From NCBI GenBank assembly GCA_002719955.1, contig PBFW01000024.1, positions 43,503-107,502 of the forward strand: DNA of 64,000 bases. Direction: 5' to 3'. Of this stretch, positions 60,214 to 64,000 are shown piece by piece. How positions within the stretch are numbered: position 1 is the stretch's first letter; each line of letters starts with the position of its first letter. Origin of the DNA: Deltaproteobacteria bacterium (GTDB taxonomy: Bacteria; Myxococcota_A; UBA9160; UBA4427). Below the pieces are notes generated by a model. That model was not told the DNA's origin and searched no databases. It saw only the letters and a program-made list of their open reading frames with translations. The translations under genes and the position numbers were made by a program.

Positions 60214-61446
60214 ATGAATTCCCCCGACGATTTCGATCTCCTCGATCCCGAGACCCTCGACGACCCCTATCCCTTCTACGCAGCGCTGCGTGAGCAGGCA
60301 CCGGTGCATCAGGTGCAGGGAACCGATGTCTACCTGGTGTCGACGCGTCCCCTGATCGAGGAGGCACTCGAACGGCAGGATGATTTTTCCGCGAATCTGA
60401 CGGGCACGCTGATGACCGGTTCGTCGGGAGAGCCCGTCCTCTTCGACCTGTCGAGATTCGGGAGTGCCGTCGACGCCATCGCCAATGCCGACGAGCCGGC
60501 ACACGCGATTCATCGCAAACTGGTCCTGCCTCACGTGACACCGAAGGGAATCGCGGCACTCGAGCCGACACTGCGGGCGTGGGCGACCGAGATGATCATT
60601 CCCTTGATCGAGGTGGGGAACGGCGACTGGGTCGATCGGGTGGCCAACCCGCTTCCGACCCGGGCCATGGCCCTCGTCGTCGGTCTCCCTCTCGAAGACA
60701 CGGATCAGCTCCTCGAATGGGCGATGACCGGGACCGAGATCCTCGCCGGGTCGACGACGTCTGAGCGCATGGCGTTCGTCGGTGCCAGAACGGGGGAGAT
60801 GGTCGCCTATCTCGAGAAACATCTGAACCGGGCCCTGGACGCACCCGCCGATCACCCCGCGCCGGGTGTGATCGGCGAGTTGGCGCGTGGGGTGAAGGAG
60901 GGTCTGATCTCGACGTCGGACGGTGTTTCGATTCTCGTCGTGTTGGCGGGGGCCGGTGGTGAATCGACTTCGAGCCTGACCGGCAATGCGGTGCGGATTC
61001 TCGCTGAGCAGCCCGAGTTGCAGAGCGAGCTTCGCGCGAAGCCCACGCTGATTCCCACCTTCGTCGAGGAGGCTATCCGCCTCGAGTCTTCGTTCCGTGG
61101 TCATTATCGGGCGGTCAAACGCGACACGAGTCTGGGGGAAACGAAGCTGGCCGAAGGCTCGCGCGTTCTACTCCTTTGGGCGGCCGTGAATCGGGACCCT
61201 GCGATGTTTCCGAACCCGGATGCCGTCGACCTCAGCCGGCCCAATTTGCGTGAGCATATGGCTTTCGGTCGAGGGCTTCACTTCTGTGTCGGAGCGCGAC
61301 TCGCGAGGCTCGAAGCGCGTGTCATCCTCGAGGAGCTGCTCGCGCGCACCCGGGCTTTCTCGCTCGACGCAAGAGATGTGCCGCGATATGTCCGCAGCCT
61401 TTTCGTCCGCCGTCATGCCCAGCTCCCATTGGTCCTGGAGGCGTAG
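60214..61446 (+). CDS. Cytochrome P450
   Basis: A 410-aa P450. The haem loop is MAFGRGLHFCVGARLARLEAR, ExxR is EEAIR in TFVEEAIRLESSF, and the I-helix LAGAGGESTSSL keeps the acid (A-G-x-E-S). It begins DFDLLDPETLDDPYPFYAALREQAPVH, the usual start of bacterial soluble P450s. ATG 60214 is preferred over GTG 60199; neither has a strong ribosome site. It heads a cluster with a broken extradiol dioxygenase and a second P450, opposite to a TetR gene. A shared steroid- or terpene-like substrate is an inference. Confidence 0.88.
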   Translation: MNSPDDFDLLDPETLDDPYPFYAALREQAPVHQVQGTDVYLVSTRPLIEEALERQDDFSANLTGTLMTGSSGEPVLFDLSRFGSAVDAIANADEPAHAIHRKLVLPHVTPKGIAALEPTLRAWATEMIIPLIEVGNGDWVDRVANPLPTRAMALVVGLPLEDTDQLLEWAMTGTEILAGSTTSERMAFVGARTGEMVAYLEKHLNRALDAPADHPAPGVIGELARGVKEGLISTSDGVSILVVLAGAGGESTSSLTGNAVRILAEQPELQSELRAKPTLIPTFVEEAIRLESSFRGHYRAVKRDTSLGETKLAEGSRVLLLWAAVNRDPAMFPNPDAVDLSRPNLREHMAFGRGLHFCVGARLARLEARVILEELLARTRAFSLDARDVPRYVRSLFVRRHAQLPLVLEA

Positions 61447-61509
61447 GGCCAACCCTTTTCTGCAGCCTGCGCTCCCTGCGGCCGCGCGATCAGACACGAG
61501 GAATGAGAC

Positions 61510-62116
61510 ATGGAAATCTCCGGACTCGGCTATGTGGGGCTCGTGAGCCCGGATCCTGGAGCCTGGCTTCGGTTCGGAAGCGAGGTTCTGGGGCTCATGC
61601 CGTCGAGGGTTCTGCCCGCCGAAGCCTTTTCAGTCGCCGGTGTGGTGGATTCGGGTCCCATGAGCCGCGGCTCGGGTGTGGCTCCGGATGGCTCCGTCGA
61701 CCTGAAGGTGGACGAGCGTCAATGGCGCATCGCGGTCCATGAGGGCGAGGAGCCCGGCCTCGCCTATCTCGGGTTCGAGGTCGCCGATGAACCCGCATTC
61801 GATCGGGCGCTCATCTCGCTCGAGGAACGCGCTGTCGCTGCCAGCGACGCGAGCGCGGAGGAGACCAGCCGCCCTCGATCGAGCGACGCGGGACGATATT
61901 CCGATCACGTCTACGCTCGGCCGACACAAGAACGATCAGATGCTTTCCTTCTACATGCAGAGTCCAGGTGGGTTCGACGTCGAGATCGGTACCGGCGGAC
62001 TGCGCGTCGGTACAGACTGGGTCGCGCATGAATTCTGTGAAGGCGATGTCTGGGGGCACCAGGGTCTCACGGCCGAGGCAATTCTCAAATCTACACTAAG
62101 GAACGAAATTCCATGA
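61510..62116 (+). pseudogene. Extradiol dioxygenase (VOC family), internally deleted and frameshifted
   Basis: The first 110 residues (ISGLGYVGLVSPDPGAWLRFGSEVLGLMP, AYLGFEVADEPAFDRAL) are the first barrel half of BphC/HsaC-type extradiol dioxygenases. Near 61870-61920 the frame changes, and the other frame continues directly with TLGRHKNDQMLSFYMQSPGGFDVEIGTGG and DWVAHEFCEGDVWGHQG, the C-terminal end. About 90 residues between, including metal-binding His positions, are absent. The gene ends at 62116, overlapping the next P450 start by four bases (ATGA). GAGGAATG precedes ATG 61510. Active ring cleavage is not possible from this copy. Confidence 0.72.
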
Positions 62117-63306
62117 TCGATTACGATCCCTACTCCCACGAAGCCATGAGCGACCCCTTTTCTCTTTATGCACGCCTGAGAGAAGAGGGTGCCCTCCACT
62201 ACATCGAAAAATACGATTGCTGGGCGATTTCTCGTTTCCAGGAACTCTGGGAGGCGAGTCTCGATCAGGAACATTTCACGGCGACGGGTGGCGCGGCGCC
62301 CGGCCAGGTGATGCTCGGAGAAGCGATTCCCCACTCGTTTTCGACGATGGATCCACCGGAACATCGAGCCTATCGCTCCCTGATCGGGGCCGAGTATTCG
62401 CGAAGAGCGGCGGAGCGGGACGCGCCGAGGATCCGGGGGCTGGCGCGCGAGATCTTGGGGACCCTGCTGCCTCGGGGTGAATTCGAGGTCTACGCAGAAT
62501 ACGCGAATCGGGTCACGACCTTGAATGCTGCCTATATGGCGGGCGTGCCCCGGGAAGACGCCGAACAGGTGCGGGCCTGGGTCGACGGTTTTCTCGAGCG
62601 TGTGAAGGACCAGGTTGGCACCTCCGAGAGCAACGGGCGATTCGCGGCCGAACTCGATGGATATCTGCGTGACCTGATTCGCGAGAAACAGAAAAATCCG
62701 GATCTCGCCTCCGGCCACCTGGCGGCTTGGCTCGAAGCGGAGATCGAGGGCCAGAAACTCTCCGAGGACGCGATCGTCTCGCACCTCTTCGCGATGATCG
62801 TGACCGGATCGGAGACGACTCCACTCTCCGTGGCCGGCACGCTCGTCTATCTGGCTAGAGATTCTCAGCAGGGCGATCTCGTACTGGGTGATCTCGCCCA
62901 TGTCGGCAACGCCTTCGGCGAGTGCCTGCGCTTCGATCAGCCGACGAATATGCTCGCGCGAACGGTCAAGAAGGATGTCGAGATCGACGGTTCGAAGCTC
63001 ACGCAGGGGCAGGGTGTACTCTTCCTCTATGCTTCGGCCAATCGGGACGAACGAGAATTTCCCGACGCGGATCGCTTTGACGTTCTCCGCTGCCCGCGTC
63101 GCACGCTTTCGTTTGGGCACGGCATTCACAAATGTCTGGGTGAGCACCTGGGCATGACGATGGGCATCATCCTGCTCGAGGAATTGTTGGGAGCCGTTGG
63201 GGAATACGAAGTCGACTTCGACGCTTGCGATCGCATCTACGGAGAGTTCTTGTCGGGTTACAACAAGACTCCGATCCGATTCCGTCCCACCGGGCTCGCA
63301 GACTGA
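62113..63306 (+). CDS. Cytochrome P450
   Basis: A 397-aa P450 with the haem loop TLSFGHGIHKCLGEHLG, ExxR in FGECLRFDQP and a standard I-helix VTGSETTPLSV. The N-terminus IDYDPYSHEAMSDPFSLYARLREEGALH is typical. ATG 62113 has AAGGAACG upstream and overlaps the stop of the broken dioxygenase gene by ATGA, so the three genes form an operon. It differs from the two other P450s in the window. The RND/MMPL gene on the other strand ends directly after its stop codon. Confidence 0.9.
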   Translation: MIDYDPYSHEAMSDPFSLYARLREEGALHYIEKYDCWAISRFQELWEASLDQEHFTATGGAAPGQVMLGEAIPHSFSTMDPPEHRAYRSLIGAEYSRRAAERDAPRIRGLAREILGTLLPRGEFEVYAEYANRVTTLNAAYMAGVPREDAEQVRAWVDGFLERVKDQVGTSESNGRFAAELDGYLRDLIREKQKNPDLASGHLAAWLEAEIEGQKLSEDAIVSHLFAMIVTGSETTPLSVAGTLVYLARDSQQGDLVLGDLAHVGNAFGECLRFDQPTNMLARTVKKDVEIDGSKLTQGQGVLFLYASANRDEREFPDADRFDVLRCPRRTLSFGHGIHKCLGEHLGMTMGIILLEELLGAVGEYEVDFDACDRIYGEFLSGYNKTPIRFRPTGLAD

Positions 63307-64000
63307 TCAGGACGAGCTCCTCGCCCGGCGGGATAGGGGATCGGGTGAGAAAGGGGCGCTGCGTTCGGCGGGTCTTTCGAAGAGTCCCGGCATCGCTCCA
63401 ATCAAAGCGGGAACGATGATCACGCCGGCCAGGAACGCGACGGTGATGCTGAGGGTGGCGATTCGGCCGAGGTCGTTCATGACCGTCATATATCCACCGA
63501 GGAAGATCAGGAAACTGCCACACAGGACGATGGACGTGACCAGAAGCGCACGGCCCGTGGTCGCGAGTGTCTCACGAATCGCGTAGGCGTCGCCGAAACG
63601 TGTCTCGTGATCACCGGCGTATTTGTTCATGAAGTGGACGGTGTCGTCCACCGCAGGCCGATGATGATCCCGCCGCAGAGCAGGGTTGGGAGATTCAGGC
63701 GGATGCCGGTCCATCCCATGTAGCCGAGCCCGACGATTATGGGGAGTCCACTCGGGACCATCGCGAGGAGCCCCTGTCGAACGCTGCCCAGCATGAGCAT
63801 CATCAGCGGTAGGGTCAGTACCAGCGCGAGCGCGTATGAGGTCGCCATGCTCTCCATGACGTGAGAGAAGGTATTCGCTGCCAGCGCTGTCGCATCGGTC
63901 ACCTGGAGGGTCAGTCGGTCACCGAGGGTGGCCGTCATCTCCTGCTCGAGTCGCTCGAAAAAGGGCGGGTAAAGGTCGTCGGGGTGACCTTCGCCAGATC
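63307..64000 (-). pseudogene. RND/MMPL-family exporter, C-terminal part with frameshift (continues beyond window)
   Basis: The minus-strand frame enters from the right edge with DDLYPPFFERLEQEMTATLGD, followed by membrane helices SYALALVLTLPLMMLML and GLLAMVPSGLPIIVGLGYMG and the conserved LPTLLCGGIIIGL. There a lost G near 63655 shifts the frame; in the other frame the protein continues AVDDTVHFMNKYAGDHETR, then ALLVTSIVLCGSFLIFLGGYMTVMNDLG and further helices to the stop at 63307. AVDDTVHF is the hallmark helix with proton-carrying Asp pair. This is the C-terminal half of a hydrophobe/lipid exporter. A single-base defect may be an error. Confidence 0.75.

Overview
The window is a GC-rich (visibly about 65%), gene-dense chromosomal segment, most likely from a Gram-negative environmental bacterium with a large catabolic genome. 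That reading rests on an RND/MMPL exporter, a PEP-CTERM secreted protein, lipoprotein-like and Tat signals, an Rrf2-IscA pair, TauD dioxygenase, several P450s, LLM/F420-type and CoA-handling enzymes. The lineage (Myxococcota, Binatota-like or another proteobacterial-grade group) cannot be fixed from the sequence alone. No rRNA, tRNA, CRISPR array or complete insertion sequence was seen.

Layout. 1-7 kb: 3' end of an NDP-forming acyl-CoA ligase, an ACT-domain GcvR-like regulator, an OmpR-type DNA-binding protein, a TerB-like protein, a decayed DUF1295 gene, an ANL acyl-CoA synthetase and ClpP. 6.8-9 kb: iscA-type carrier overlapping an Rrf2 regulator, diverging from moaA. 9.6-12.1 kb: a GMC dehydrogenase with its small subunit, then an enoyl-CoA hydratase start cut off by a transposase remnant. 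12.3-16.7 kb: a UGSC-family gene with an in-frame UGA and a SECIS-like hairpin, its partner gene, and a divergent ketopantoate-reductase / amidohydrolase / SDR operon. 17.3-25.3 kb: two PPOX proteins, a tandem CaiB/BaiF fusion, an LLM enzyme with an internal deletion, a sulfotransferase and an amidase. 25.5-30.8 kb and 38.3-42.1 kb: two versions of one three-gene module (APH-like kinase, DUF7064/DUF7065-like protein, PEP-utilising phosphohistidine protein). Between and after them: an alkaline-phosphatase-superfamily hydrolase, TauD, LLM, truncated haemoglobin and several broken genes. 43.8-48.8 kb: TetR and P450 diverging from an EthD-like gene and an orphan molybdenum hydroxylase large subunit. 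49-64 kb: gene remnants, an alpha/beta hydrolase, MFS transporter, BKACE (DUF849), NIPSNAP, a DUF35-thiolase pair, DUF3604, TetR, two P450s around a broken extradiol dioxygenase, and a frameshifted RND/MMPL permease running off the right edge.

How it fits together. Many enzymes handle CoA thioesters, hydroxylate alicyclic or steroid-like substrates, or cleave ring products, so a catabolic role for lipids, steroids or aromatics is a reasonable inference. MoaA supports molybdenum cofactor supply for the 46.5 kb hydroxylase. The strongest candidates for new biology are the twice-occurring kinase-DUF7064/5-PEP-utiliser module and the UGSC selenoprotein pair. At least a dozen genes are truncated, fused or frameshifted, which indicates active decay or base-calling errors; several breaks lie in G/C runs and should be verified.
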